From assembly GCA_015039315.1 (NCBI GenBank), contig WIDE01000034.1:298668-362667 (forward strand): a stretch of 64,000 nucleotides of DNA. Reading direction: 5' to 3'. Both the position numbers and the translations under genes were made by a program. How positions within the stretch are numbered: position 1 is the stretch's first letter; every line of letters starts with the position of its first letter. Below are positions 12,084 to 24,391 of this stretch, one piece after another. This stretch comes from Clavulina sp. PMI_390 (taxonomy: Eukaryota > Basidiomycota > Agaricomycetes > Cantharellales > Hydnaceae). The notes beneath the pieces are model-generated. The model searched no databases. It worked only from the letters and a program-made list of their open reading frames with translations, and was not told the DNA's origin.

Positions 12084-14033
12084 ATGCTTTGGTCTGCAGC
12101 GCTAGCCTCTGCTCTTCTCGCTTCCGGCGCCAATGCCGTGGCGATCTATTATCAGTGTATGTGTATATTCAAGATACCGAACTGCATAATGGACGGCTAA
12201 CAATAAACCTTCTTACGAAACAGGTGGTGTGAGTTCATATATATCCGAGATTTTTTTTTTGGCCTGATCGAACAGTATTTTCCAGGGTCTGACTTACACA
12301 GGAAGCACTGTCTGCGATGTTGGCCTGACCTGCGTCTACTTCAATGATTGTCAGTCACAGAATCAGGCCTTGATGTCCCACGCGCTCGCTTACTGCATTT
12401 CCTCTCTTTAGACTACTCTCAATGTGATTCCTCCTGTCCCCGTTCCCTTATTGGGAGATCACTCACGTGAACTTCTATAGGCCTGCCCTCGAGCACGACA
12501 GCCACAGCAACTACCTCCAAGAGTACCACCACGACGTCGACGTCCACAACTACCTCCGCCTCGGCTACAGCATCTGGACTCAAGGGCCTCAACCTGCTCG
12601 CTCGCGCTCATGGCCGCTACTTTGGCACTGCCAACGATGGCATCTGGAGCAACACTGATACCGCCTATCAGGCGATTACCGGAAAGTAAGTAGCAACGAC
12701 CAAACCCGTATGCCAGTGGCTCATCATCTTATGGTGCCCTCAGCTCCTCAGAGTTCGGCTTCTTGACTCCAGGTGATTTGATACACTCGGATTGTAAAGT
12801 CCCTAGCGGATAGCTCATATATTTTTAGGCAATGCGATGAAATGGGACACCACCGAACCATCCAGGAACAGCTTCTCTTTCACCCACGCTGACTATACCG
12901 TTTCGTGGGCCCACAATCACTCCCAGATCGTCCGTGGCCACAACTTCGGTAAGCTATCACGTATTATTTACTAACACGTTCGCATCTTACTCATTCTTCG
13001 ATAGTGTGGAACAGCCAGCTTCCAAGGTAATGTTTTGTCTGAGCTCGTGCACCTTACACCACTTATCCGTCTTGAATGTTCTAGCTGGGTCTCTGGAGGC
13101 GGATTCGATAACGCTACCCTGATTTCCATCCTTCAGAATCACATTAACACTGAGGCCGGCCACTTTGCTGGGCAGGTTCGGTCTTGGGATGTCATCAACG
13201 AGCCATTCAACGATGATGGTAAGTACCACTTACCACATGCCGCTTGGTCTCCAGTAACATGACGATTGGTTTGATCAGGAACCTGGAGGAGCGATGTGTG
13301 GTACAACACGATTGGTCCAGCCTACATCGCCATCGCGCTCGGATTTGCCCATACCGCTGACCCTAATGCGAAGCTTTACATCAACGGTACGGCCATTCTG
13401 TCTTGACTCCATCATATTCTCCTCACTGACTCACCGATTAGACTATAACATTGAGTGGTCTGGCTCCAAGAGCAACGCACTATACAATCTCAGCGTTTCT
13501 CTCCTGGCTCAGGGAGCCCCTCTTCACGGTATTGGATTCGAGGGCCACCTGATTCTCAACAGCTTCGATCGGTCGTTCCAGGCCAACTTCCAGCGATTCG
13601 GCTCCCTCGGCCTCGAGCTCGCTATCACTGAGCTGGACATCCGTTTCGCGCTCCCTGCCACGGACACCCTTCTCAGCCAACAGGCGGAGAACTATGCTTA
13701 CGTTGTCAACGCCTGCCTCGCCGTTGCGCAGTGCATTGGTATCACCACCTGGGACACGTCTGATGACTACAGCTGGTGCGTGGATCGTCCTTCCTCTGCG
13801 AGAGCCTCAACTCATTGTTGTACCTATCTGTACTTGTCATAGGATTCCGAGTGTCTTCTCTGGATACGGCGACGCCTTGCTCTTCGACTCCAACAAGCAG
13901 CCAAAGCCTGCTTATTACTCTGTAGCTTCTGCCCTCGCTGCGGCGACCGTGAGTGGGGTGAGTATATTCCGATCCTTGCTTCGCGATGAAACAAAATACT
14001 CACAAAGTCGATTTGTAGCCATACAGGGGTTAA
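12084..14033 (+). CDS. secreted endo-1,4-beta-xylanase, CBM1-GH10
   Basis: Cleaves internal beta-1,4 links of xylan outside the cell. Thirteen exons are inferred: 12084-12156, 12224-12228, 12286-12349, 12412-12423, 12481-12685, 12744-12772, 12829-12948, 13005-13026, 13085-13218, 13279-13386, 13442-13775, 13843-13957 and 14019-14033. They sum to 1236 nt, giving 411 residues. Order: a signal peptide (MLWSAALASALLASGANA), a CBM1 cellulose-binding module (QCGGLTYTG ... CVYFNDYYSQCL), a Thr/Ser linker, then GH10 starting GLKGLNLLARAHGRYFG. The acid/base Glu lies in WDVINEPF and the nucleophile Glu in ITELDIR. NAMKWDTTEP and HNFVWNSQLPSW are the substrate-cleft motifs. The C-terminus follows WIPSVFSGYGDALLFD. 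The CBM1 is spread over exons as short as 5 and 12 nt. All junctions are in phase and no catalytic residue is missing, so the gene looks functional. Confidence 0.93.
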
Positions 14034-14341
14034 GATCAGGATCTTTGCTAGCTCTTCGTAGCGTTTCCTTCTGTAATTCAGAAAAGTTTTGGGTATTGAA
14101 GGTTTTAGGATGCCTCCTGTTGGGAATTGGGGCTGAAAGAAATCCTCTGAGTGCCCAACACCACATAACTCTAATCCTCCGACTCGCGAAACATAATCCA
14201 TAAGGCGATGCAAGAATGGATAAGGGTATATACTAGCAGGAACGAGTGGTATCATCACTGCCGCTCAATTGACTCAAGCCAAGTGACCGGCATGATTGCT
14301 CATTAGAGGCGCTGCAAAATGTGCGGTCTAATTGAGTCTGT

Positions 14342-16067
14342 CTAGTTCGGATTAGGTGCTGCATCGCAGGAGACATCTCCCGTCCAAAGATCTGAGAATG
14401 ATGACTGTTAGCGAACTGCTCAGAGCAATAATAATCAAGATGTTAGTTTGCACCTGTCACTTCACGGGTTTCCACAATAATAACTCGATAAGTCCGAACT
14501 ATGCCAACCAAGGAGTCAGGACCAATATTTCGGGATTAGCAAGAAACCGGAAAGCACTCACATGTATCTTTCTTTCTCAAGCTCAGCTCTCTCATACTCC
14601 GCATATCAACCCACAACTTCATACCATTTCGTAGCACCGTCCCAGACAACAACTGGTTTCCGCCCATTTTATTCATGAATGGCCCCAACCACAGCATCCG
14701 AATCTCACCAGAACTCCATCCCGGTGGCTGCTGTCGCGACATCACCTTGCCCGCCTCGGTAGGGTGCGATCTCGGCTCCGCAAAGCCAGTGTCATCTATG
14801 ATCCATGGTAATGAGCGAGTTTTGGATGAGTTGCTGCTGTGCCCTTGGCTCGAGTCTGTGTTGGTAGAAGAGACGGTCTCTGCGCGTGCGCGACCGCTAC
14901 CGCTCTGACTGTGGCTTGATGAAGGACGGTGTTGCCTGCGAGAGGACGCCGATGGGTGCAAGGATGACGGCCCCGGTTGTGAGGGCCCAACGGTGGGGGT
15001 GGTCTCCCATGGCCGTTCGGAGAGCTCAGCGGTAGCAAGCTCAGGTGAAGCCATTGACACGGCGGGGGAGAGAGGGTCTTCTGAGACGGATGGTAGGACG
15101 GGAGATGGAAGACGAAGGGGAGAATACTGGGCATCGGCATCATTAGGTCGAGCGGGAGTCGGAGGGGTGGGGAATACAAAGCTGGAGCCAGATTGTGAGC
15201 TAGGCCGTTCTCGTGAGCGACTCTCGCTGTCAGACGTTGGCGGGGCAGTCAACATCTGTCCGTACTGCTCAAAGCCCTCCGAGTCATTAATGGTGATTGC
15301 AAGAGGAGTCTCGGCAGTGCTTCCTGGAGCGCCATCATCTGCTTTTATCTGCTCGTCATCTGGTATGGGTTCCTCTGCCAGGGTGTCTGCCCATATGCCT
15401 TTGATTTGCGAGAAGTTGAACCAGCCTTCTTGATACGCGATGTACCGCTTCACGATCACAGCTGATTGAGGCGGCGAGACTTTGTTTCTCGCCACTCGGC
15501 CGATAGTATCATCGTCGGGATCATAGGCGAGGCGAGAAGACAGGACAGAGCTCTCGCCGAATATCTGGTAGTAGACTAGGGATTATAACCAGTTATCAGA
15601 GATACAGACTAAGATAGTGAATCGTGTAAGGAAGCTTACTGAATCGGGCCCGAGGAGACACTGGTGCTACGGGTGGAGGCGGTGTGACGATAGGTTGTGG
15701 GGGTGTGGGGTAAGTCGATGGGGTAGAGACTTGAATAGGAGGGGCAGTTGAAGGGCGTTGGGTGGTCGTACGCGCCCGATGTTGGGCTGGTCTTTGGGCA
15801 GGAGGAGCAGAGGGAGGAGGGACCGGAAGAAGGGCGGGCGGCGAAGCGGAAGCTGACGCTGCAGTTGGCTGAAGGGACAAAGATGTGAGGCCAAGCAAGT
15901 TTCTCGTCACACTTGCTTCCGAGCCAGAGATGGAGAATAGAGGAGGCCGTAAAGATTCTTTTTGAGAACACGGAAGATTTGAAGCTTGGTTGTAAGGATA
16001 CACGATCTCGGCTGTTCAAGTTGAGAGGAGAAGGAGGCTTACCGAAGCCGAGTTCATCCTCCGACAT
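14342..16067 (-). CDS. unknown protein with the shared YYxIF domain (paralogue 1)
   Basis: Not recognised. The ATG at 16067 begins MSEDELGF and meets a GTAAGC donor at once. The next exon (about 15900-15647) is Pro/Ala/Thr-rich and disordered. The following large exon, from about 15578, carries IYYQIFGESS, then DPDDDTIGRVARNKVSPP and KRYIAYQEGWFNFSQIKGIW, which align with the gene at 17492-18314. A Ser/Pro-rich region follows, and the C-terminus has WSSGEIRMLWLGPFMNKM, then GMKLWVDMRSMREL. A last intron with a GTGAGT donor at about 14564 would add WTGDVSCDAAPNPN, ending at 14342; without it the frame stops at 14536. The acceptor of exon 2 is also uncertain. No transmembrane segment or signal peptide was seen. 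Confidence 0.6.
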
Positions 16068-16436
16068 CGTTCAAGAAGCCAGTGATCCCCACCGGATGGC
16101 CGTGATCGGATGAGAAGATGTGCGGAGAAGCGACTGGGTCTCTCTTCGTTGGCAGAACGAGCTGTTGCTGTTACATTTGCGACGCGAGAAATTGAGGCTG
16201 TGAACATTAGCACCACATTGGAACGTGCGTTCATTTCCATGTGTCGAGGGCGCAGAATGACTCAATAATAGTTGGGTATCAATGGATTTTCCAAACAACT
16301 CGATTCCAGCTTACTTTCATATAGTTGGAATCAACAACGATGGTAGTATGTGATGACATAGTTACAAATCGTTTCGGTCATAGTGTGAACGAGACGAGGA
16401 AGACGCTCGATATTGAAGGGGCAGCAACACGGTGGG

Positions 16437-17048
16437 CTAAGCCGGAACTCCATCGCCACCGCCACCTTTCCCATTACGACGTCTGGGAGAGCCAGGTTTG
16501 CCACGTCCCTTGCCATTCCGTCCACTACCGCCCTCCTCTAAAGCGATCTCAGGCGACGACGCCTCCGTCATCCCTGGAATTGGGTTTCCGTTCTCGTCTG
16601 TTCCACCAGCCTCCCGACAGTCCGCCCCAACTTCGGACTTGTGATGTTTCTTCAATGCATCAAGGCGGGGGAATGTCTTATGACAACCCTCACATGTGAA
16701 ATGCCTGTACATGTAAGTAGAATAAGATTAGCCCTGTGCCAATGGCGCGGCGCAACACAACACAGAGGTCGAAGATTGGATCCTACCGATCGGTCAGATG
16801 CAAAGCTTCATGTCGCTTGCAACTCTGAGCATGGGCAAAGCTCTTCTTACAGCCGACCCATCTACATGGGAAGGACTTATTTTCTAGGTTGGATTGCATG
16901 TGGCCTTCAAGTTGGAGTTGTGAGTGAAGGTCGACTTGCAACCTGCGATGATGCACGCATAAATGCCTCGATCTTGCGGCGTTACGAGGCGGCCAGTTCT
17001 ACGGCGGGTACTATTCCCAAGCTGCTTCTTCACGAGGCCACCCACCAA
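16437..17048 (-). pseudogene. C2H2 zinc-finger gene with a frame break
   Basis: Three C2H2-like fingers are readable. Finger 1 (upstream, frame 1) reads YACIIAGCKSTFTHNSNLKA after a basic segment STRRRTGRLVTPQDRG. Finger 2 has WVGCKKSFAHAQSCKRHEAL. Finger 3, after an 82-nt intron (16705-16786), has FTCEGCHKTFPRLDALKKHH. The gene ends in a Gly/Arg-rich tail at 16437. Finger 1 and the rest lie in different frames: one base is missing at about 16900-16906, so finger 1 runs into a stop, and the last His of finger 1 is Asn. A shortened protein could start at the ATG at 16899 with fingers 2 and 3 only. No convincing upstream start was found. A sequencing error could explain the shift, but the lost His favours real decay. 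Confidence 0.6.
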
Positions 17049-17491
17049 TTATACCTTCATAACCCCAGACCACCATCAGCGTTCGTGGGACGAGGAGGTC
17101 GAGAGGGCGAGATAGAGTCACCAACTGCGCAAAAATGACTTCATTAAGGTAGGTCTTAATAAGGTCTTAGTGAGCTCAATCCCAGATGGCTATTAGGTGC
17201 AGTGAATAACGATGGTATTGGGTGATTTCTCGGTCATTAGTCGTTCTGGCCAGAGGGTGGATGTTTTGTTTGGCAGTTGCCGAACCCGAACCCTGAACTT
17301 GCCGCTGACGATGACCAAGGATTCTGACAGCCCTCATCATGACTGGAACCCACAAATGAGTGCATTGCTGGAAATTGTGGTGTCTGAGGATATGGCTTTC
17401 TGTCGGCAACCACTAAATTGCATTGTCTTAAGTAAGAAAAGTGAACGAGCGCGCGCCTGTCAGTATATCGATCCTATAACCTCGTATTGCC
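17049..17491. other. spacer before the YYxIF-domain gene
   Basis: About 440 bp between the zinc-finger remnant and the rightward gene at 17492. A short direct repeat (taaggtcttaat / taaggtcttag) lies around 17146-17170. No gene was found. Confidence 0.3.
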
Positions 17492-18314
17492 ATGGCTCAG
17501 GCAGTCTACTGTAAGATTCATATGAAAATTACTTCTGAAACAGTAGCATAACTGACTGCTTCCAGTCTACTACCGCATCTTTGACACTGGCCTCGCTGTG
17601 GCTTCGAGCCAGAGGTTTGACGATGTCGACGTCTCCCTGGGCAGAATCCTCGTGAATCGCGTCGCTCCACCTCGGGACATAAAAGCCTTCAGGTTGGCCG
17701 TCTCTAGACTAGAGTCAATTCCGATCTCGCGCTTTGCATCTGTCCGACTAGGTGAAGCGGGGGAGGAGCTCGAGGATAATGCAGCCTTGGTGCCTCACGG
17801 CCTGGATGCGGGCCCTCCTGCTTGCACGCCGGACGAGCCATTTACCATATTTTTATCGGCTATGTATGACGGAATAGCCGAGCCAGTCATGCAGAGATCT
17901 GCGCCACATATCGTCAAGTGGCCTGGACGCCCAGTAGGCTGGCGCACCGCTCAGATTGGCTTAAGTGAACAACATCCCCTTGAGGTACCATTCTCTGGAA
18001 TCACGGCCATGAACCCAAAAACCGGCAAACCGGACAATTTTATGCGAGGATTGACCAAAGGCTGCGTGGTCTTCTTTGACCCTGAGAGCCTCTGCACAAG
18101 GAACATTTATGGGAGTACGTGTGCTCCAACTGAGAATTTCATCAATGTTTAATGACTTGACCCCATCAGAAACATCACGAACTCCTTCATACAGAGTGAT
18201 CCTGCGGCCAGGTCGTGAGTTGGGGTGTAAGTCCATGATCTCACTGTTAACTTATCCCTCTGATATCCACTTCTCTCAGATGTCGAAGCCGGTATGATTT
18301 CCGTTATGCAATAG
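17492..18314 (+). CDS. unknown protein with the shared YYxIF domain (paralogue 2)
   Basis: Not recognised. Exons 17492-17510, 17566-18114, 18170-18214 and 18280-18314 sum to 648 nt, giving 215 residues. The protein starts MAQAVYFYYRIFD and continues with DVDVSLGRILVNRVAPPR and FRLAVSRLESIPISRF. These positions align with paralogue 1: YYxIF, SS, D..D...GR..xNxVxPP, then a helix-like stretch with a conserved Glu. Downstream it differs, with a hydrophobic segment around PDEPFTIFLSAMYDG and a C-terminal region VILRPGHVEAGMISVMQ. No signal peptide or membrane helix was seen. The donor and acceptor sites are standard, and phases close exactly on the stop at 18314. It reads away from the zinc-finger remnant. 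Confidence 0.7.
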
Positions 18315-18654
18315 TGATTATATCGAACGGATTGTTTTGTTGACAATACTCCTTCTTATTTACTCCATAGCCAATGTGCATCTGGTTCTGAATCTTCCTA
18401 GCTCCTAAGCTTCTATTTCTGCTCTCACATTCGTAACATGTCATATTTTGCCTTGCTATTCTCTTTTGTAGCAAATCAGAGATTATCCTCTCAATTGATC
18501 ATTTTGTCGCCTCATTGACTATGCCAAGTAAAATGAGGATCACATGCCCACCAATATATGAGGTAACCCTAGTTAGCACGCGCACTTGAATCTGTTGGTG
18601 CACCCGTGTTTCGGACAAAATGCAATATAGATTCTCAGGCCATGGGATTTCCAT
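18315..18654. other. convergent 3' flank, nothing recognised
   Basis: 340 bp between the converging ends of the YYxIF gene and the kelch gene. T-rich around 18350-18500, consistent with 3' ends. Confidence 0.3.
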
Positions 18655-21558
18655 TTACCGACGATTTCTACTGGTGCCTGATGCCGAGGGGCCGGCTCCG
18701 GCAGCCCGTTTCATTTCCTCTGCGTCTAGCCCTGCTTCAGCGAGAATTTTCTCCACCTCTTTCAGCAGAGGTTTGTACACGTCTTGGAAGGGGGTCCATC
18801 AATATAAACATGGAGGGTGTAAAAAACAATGGGGGAGTGTGACATACTGTATCGTTCCTCTGCAAGGGCAAATCCATCCCGCCTGAGTTCCTTTCCGCGA
18901 TTATTACTAGTTGCGAACGCTTGCTGTGTCCAATATTCACGCGTGCGCTCGTAGAAGGTTGCGAGAGTTTCTCCAGGAAGCGGCGTGCCGACGGCATCCG
19001 CGGCAGAAATATTATTCGCGGCGTTCAAGAAATCGTTCGCTTGGGCACGTAGCTGATCCTAGCAAAGATGCAAGCGCCATTAGAATATCATTGGGTTGGG
19101 CGCAGTAAGTGTTTTGACGAACCTCAGGCTGAGCCTCCTCGACTGTCTCGACCGCCTCTTCTTCCTCGTCATCCACTGCACCAGTGACTGCTGGAGCGAT
19201 AGAGTCATCACCCGCGGCTGATCCTTCGTCGTCGTCGCTGTCCTCATCGTCTTCTCCGTCTTCGTCATCCTCATCGTCACTGCTCTCTTCGCCTTCAGCG
19301 ATGACGTCTACGGTGAGCTCTTTGAGACAGACAAAGGCGTCCATTTTGTCCAGCGCAAGAGACCAGAAGTCATCCAGCGTGATCTCGCGTGTTCCCCGTT
19401 CTAGAATGCCGCCATAGCTGTAACGAGGTTAGATGCCTCTACGAGGACACAGATAGGTGGGGGCCTTACATGTAAAGGGTGTTTCGCAAAACGGCTAGCA
19501 TCGTGTTGTCTAGTCGATGGCGGAGAATATTAACCAGCCGCCAAGTGCTGTTTGTAACGAACTCACATCGAGCTAAAGGCACCACAGGTCCCTCTTCCTC
19601 GTCGGGAGGTGGTGCAGTGACGACTGGCGTTTCCGGTTCTTTTTCTGGTGGATGCAGCTCATTACCATCTTCGTCATATGCGACCTCGTCCTCATCAGAG
19701 TCATGTTGTCCTCGTCGCTGCTCCTGCTGCTTGACTTGTTTTTGTCGTCGGCCACCTCCTCCGGGTTTCTTCTTCTTCTTCAACATCAGGCTTGACCAGC
19801 GTCCGTTCCCGGATGTGCTGTAGCCGAACCTGAAGTGATCATGGGTTGAGTGAGTGAGTGTAGAAAGTGGCTTTGTAGACGACAGACTTACATGTCATTG
19901 TAAAACTCACTAACCAGCGTCTCTTCGTTCTGATCGTCGTCCTTGACGCCTCCAAAGAGAACTCCGGTCTCGCGATTGGCCCAGTATGCCATAGTGCATC
20001 CACTTCGGACCGAAGGGACATACCCAACCTTCTTGCGACGCTCCCACTTGAGCGTCTTTAGGTCGGTTGACATCCTGACGAGCGATATGCCGATGAAATG
20101 AAAGAAGACAGCCGATAATGAGGGCACAAACCTTAGGAACCAAGTGTCTTCAAGCGCAATACCTTTAGCACGCTTCCCCTTCACATACTCTTTGCAATAT
20201 CCCCCATGCAGAACGACTCCATCTGGGGTGGGAACAAATGAGAAGCCACTTCTTGGACTTTGAAATACCCAATGAGCTATCCTCTCTGAAAGTGAGAAGG
20301 CGGGTGCTGCTATACACGACTCACGACGGCTTCCGATCGGCATCTTTCATCTCGATTTGCGTCCACTTGTACTCCTGCATGTCGAATATCCAAAGATCGT
20401 TGAGATATTGTGCTAATCATTCGGCCATTAGAGGATCAGCCCGTGTGGCGCGAGCTGGGATGGCCACTCACTCCGAATCCCCGGGTCGTAGAAGCCCCCG
20501 AATAGAACGAAGAAGTGCTTCCATACAGCCATTCTAAAGTATTAAACAGTTTCTTAGTACAGCAAGTGTAGAGAGATAATCTGGAAGAAAGAATATGCAA
20601 CGTACCGATGTCCTGAACGTGCGGTTGGCTTTGTTTTGGTCTCAATTCGCTCCCAGGTATGTGTTGATATATCAAACTCCCAAAGGTCACGGTAGTGATG
20701 GAAAGTAGTTTGATGCTAGTGCAAACGGTAAGGCGATATACATTAACAGCAATGACGAAAGAAAGAAAGGTGAAGGAATAAACGTACAAGAGAGGAGAAT
20801 TCGCCGCCTGGAAGCTATGCCACTTATAGATGAATTCGCTTGGAGATATAGAATAAAGGAACGAACCGAAAAGAAATAGCTTCCCTCCTGCAGATGGCGT
20901 TGCAACAACCGCATGGGCGGATCTGGGCCCAGGGCAGGTGGCAGATGTATATCTTCGCCATTCATTCTGATGATATGTCATGTTAGGTGTGCAGTCATAA
21001 GCTCTAAATACAACATACCTTCTCCGGAGTGTAGCGGTATACGTCATTGTAGAAGTGCTATGGAAGGGTCGAGGCATAAATAATTGTAGAGACCTTCAGA
21101 CTATGACGATACTTACTGCTTTGCCATCCTCACTGAAGAATTCGCCGCCAATGGACCATAGATGATTTCCATTCGGATCGGGAGTGAACGTTGCATTCGC
21201 GCGACGACTTGGAGGGCCTTCTACCGTCTCTTCCGTCACTCGATGTTTCTACGGGATGTGAAAGCATGATCAGATAATGTTGGCATTTGTCTGTAATTAG
21301 GAACTTACCTCTTCCCACTCTATCCGCATCTGCAACGAGTATTAACCGAAAATTTAATTAATGGAACGGCCAATACTGCTTGCACACTTTTTCAAGGATT
21401 CCCTCCAAGTCCTGGTCATCATCATCGTCCTCATCGCCATCGCGAGTCTTGGACTTTTTTTGAGCCTTAGCTTGTTTGCGTTCTGTTTTCGCGGCAGCCT
21501 TTGCCTTTTTGGCGTCTTTCGCGCTGGCTTTGCCCGCGGCAGCTTTTTTCTTTGCCAT
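18655..21558 (-). CDS. KEL3: kelch-repeat protein, Kel3 / KLHDC4 type with DUF4110
   Basis: A six-bladed kelch protein of the KLHDC4/Kel3 family; its cellular role is poorly defined. It starts at the ATG at 21558 with a Lys/Ala-rich N-terminus ([20 protein letters not shown]), then an acidic run ending DLEGILEK. Kelch blades follow in many exons: [87 protein letters not shown] and [10 protein letters not shown]...GVLFGGV. A Lys-rich then acidic linker ([19 protein letters not shown]) matches the family's insert before the last blade. The C-terminal DUF4110 region ([19 protein letters not shown], then [19 protein letters not shown]) ends at 18655. The start codon is 105 bp from that of GMP synthase on the other strand. 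Confidence 0.88.
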
Positions 21559-21663
21559 AAAGTCACAGTATGTTGAAGCACACGAGCGAAGGAAGTGGCT
21601 GGAAAGCCGTGGGAAACTACCTCGCTTCGGCACCGAACACTTTTTCCATTCATATTTTCACCC
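21559..21663. promoter_or_regulatory. bidirectional promoter, KEL3-like / GMP synthase
   Basis: 105 bp between two divergent start codons; both housekeeping genes must share this spacer for transcription start. No TATA box is obvious. Confidence 0.5.
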
Positions 21664-23848
21664 ATGGCTCAGGCAGCAATCCACGACGCGTACGATACCA
21701 TCTTGATCCTCGATTTTGGCTCGCAAGTGAGGAAAACAGTTCATCCATCATACCGACATCTCCGATCTTAACAAACAGCTGCCCTACAGTACAGCCACCT
21801 GATCACCAGAAGGTGTCGAGAGCTCAATGTCTACGCAGAACTTCTACCGTGCACTCAAAAGATAAAGGACCTGACCTGGAAGCCTAAAGGTATTTACCTC
21901 TACCGATCGAAATATCTGACGTTCTGAAAGTCTTTCAGGTGTAATTTTGTCTGGTTCACCTTACTCTGTCTACGATGCCGATTCTCCTCATGTCGACCCT
22001 GAGGTGTTTGAGATTGGAGTACCGATTCTAGGAATATGTTATGGTCTTCAAGTACGTGTATTTGATGTTTTGGATGCTCATACTTACGTGCGTACTAATA
22101 CTGTGAGATTCTTTTGTTCTATGTCTCGATGTATAGGAAATTGCATGGAAGCTTGGAGGCCAGGTAGCCGCGTGTGACCACAGGGAATACGGATTTGCAA
22201 CCGTACAAATCATCAAAACACAAAACCCTACTCTCGATGCCCTGTTCGCTGGGATCGAGTCGGAAATGCAGGTGAGTCCGAGTCATTCCACATGTCTCGC
22301 CATGTTCTCACAAGTCATTTTTTTTTGCTAGGTCTGGATGTCCCATGGCGACAAGCTGTCCGAAATACCCCCGGACTACGAAATCATTGGAAAGACCGAC
22401 AATGCACCTTTCGCTGCGATCGCTCACAAGAGCAAACCCATTTATGGCATCCAGTTCCACCCCGAAGTCACGCATTCCATCCGAGGAAAGGAGGTGATCG
22501 GGAAATTCGTCCTTGATATCGCAAAGTGCAAGTCAAGTTGGAACATGGTAAGCCCGTCGATGATATTGGTGATGTATTTTGTAAATAACCCACCTCTTAG
22601 GAATCCTTCATTGGGAAAGAAATTCAACGAATCCGCGACATCTGCGGCGAGAAGGGTCGCGTGATCGGTGCCGTTAGCGGTGGTGTCGACAGCTCTGTGG
22701 CCGCGAAGCTGATGCACGAGGCCATTGGCGATCGGTACGTGGTCCATATGTTCAACTATAGACGATCCTATCTCAAGTCATCGCGAAAGATTCCACGCTG
22801 TCTTAGTTGACAACGGAGTCCTCCGGGAGAACGAAGCCGCTCAAGTGAAAGCAATGCTTTCGGCCGATCTTGGCGTGAATCTTACTGTTGTCGATGCGTC
22901 TGATCTTTTCCTTTCAAAACTCGCGGGTGTTGAGGATCCCGAGAAGAAGCGGAAGATCATTGGCAACACATTCATCGAGGTGTTCGAGGAAGAGGCGGCC
23001 AAAATCGAGGCTGCGGCCGAGAAGGAACTTGAGGAACACAAGGGCGAAGCCAAGGGCAAGATCGAATGGCTGCTTCAAGGCACGCTATATCCTGATGTGA
23101 TTGAGAGTATCAGCTTCAAGGGACCCAGTGCTACAATCAAGACCCACCACAATGTGGGCGGTCTGCTTGCTGACATGAAGCTGAAGCTCATCGAACCTTT
23201 GCGCGAGCTCTTCAAGGGTACGTCCTTCTAGCACACGCTGTTTCCATATCACTGACGCGTCATTCTTGTGGCCCTCTAATAGATGAAGTCCGTGCACTTG
23301 GCCGACTTCTCTCTATCCCCGAGAATCTCGTCAACCGCCACCCATTCCCTGGTCCGGGTCTCGCTATCCGCATTCTCGGCCCGGTCACCCGCGAGCAGGT
23401 CAAGATCGCTCAGAAGGCCGACACTATCTACATTGAGGAAATCCGCAAGGCTGGCCTATACAACCAGATCAGCCAGGCATTTGCTGTACTTTTACCTGTG
23501 AAAGCCGTTGGCGTCATGGGTGACAAGAGAACCTACGAACAGGTTATCGCGCTACGAGCAGTTCAGACTGAAGACTTCATGACTGCCGACTGGTACGCAA
23601 AGCCTTTCGCCTTCATAACCCTATGCTTGCCGCACCAAGATCACTCACTTCTAATATCCTGGTAGGTTCTACTTCCCACCAGAGGTCCTGAGGAGGATCT
23701 CATCCCGAATCACGAACGAGGTCGAGGGTGTAAACCGAGTGGTGTATGATATCTCATCCAAGCCTCCTGGAGTAAGTTGAATCATCTTGCGGTTTAATTG
23801 CTTAAAATCTTATGTTTCGCACCCCTCTAGACTGTCGAGTGGCTATAA
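21664..23848 (+). CDS. GUA1: GMP synthase (glutamine-hydrolysing)
   Basis: Converts XMP, ATP and glutamine to GMP, the last step of guanine nucleotide synthesis. The N-terminal class I glutamine amidotransferase domain shows ILDFGSQ, the nucleophile Cys in ILGICYGLQ and the His/Glu pair in [11 protein letters not shown]. The ATP-pyrophosphatase domain follows with the P-loop [16 protein letters not shown] and [12 protein letters not shown]. The C-terminal dimerisation domain has [17 protein letters not shown] and ends [16 protein letters not shown], the family's terminal signature. About eight exons are separated by short introns. Nothing is missing. The ATG at 21664 gives [19 protein letters not shown], the expected start. 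Confidence 0.96.
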
Positions 23849-24391
23849 GCTGATAGATCTCACCTGTTGCTCTCTTCCAGTCGTCCTTCTCATTGGAAGT
23901 GCACTCGCCTGCCAGTTTTCCGAATCCCTCGTCATCTTGCACTTGTTATGTAGAATTTCCGCGGCATAAACAATCAACTATTTTGTGGCTAGTTATTCAT
24001 GCGGATGCCAGTAGTGCATTGTAAGTCACAAGAGATTATAACAGGTCAAGTGGGTCGGAAAATGACTACTAGGAATACCCATAAACTACGGGTAGAAAAT
24101 CGCTGGTTACGATTGATATGTAATCGCGGTCACTCGGGATCGATGTTGGTGCCGCACACCTGCTGCATTATATATTCGGCGTCATTCGCACATCAGAATG
24201 ACACCAGGGTATGATGGGTACGCTTTTGATCCAATAAAGACGTAATGGCTGGCCTTTTCGCGGACATGGGACCGGAAGCTGATGGTGACGGTGAGGGTAT
24301 ATGGATGGTACAACCGCCAAGACAGTACGATAATTTACGAGCCACGCGTGGAGCGAGAGCATCCTGCGATAGCTGAGAGGGGCATGTGGAG
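23849..24391. other. convergent 3' flank, nothing recognised
   Basis: About 540 bp between the ends of GMP synthase and the DUF6534-like gene. No supported gene or RNA was found. Confidence 0.3.
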
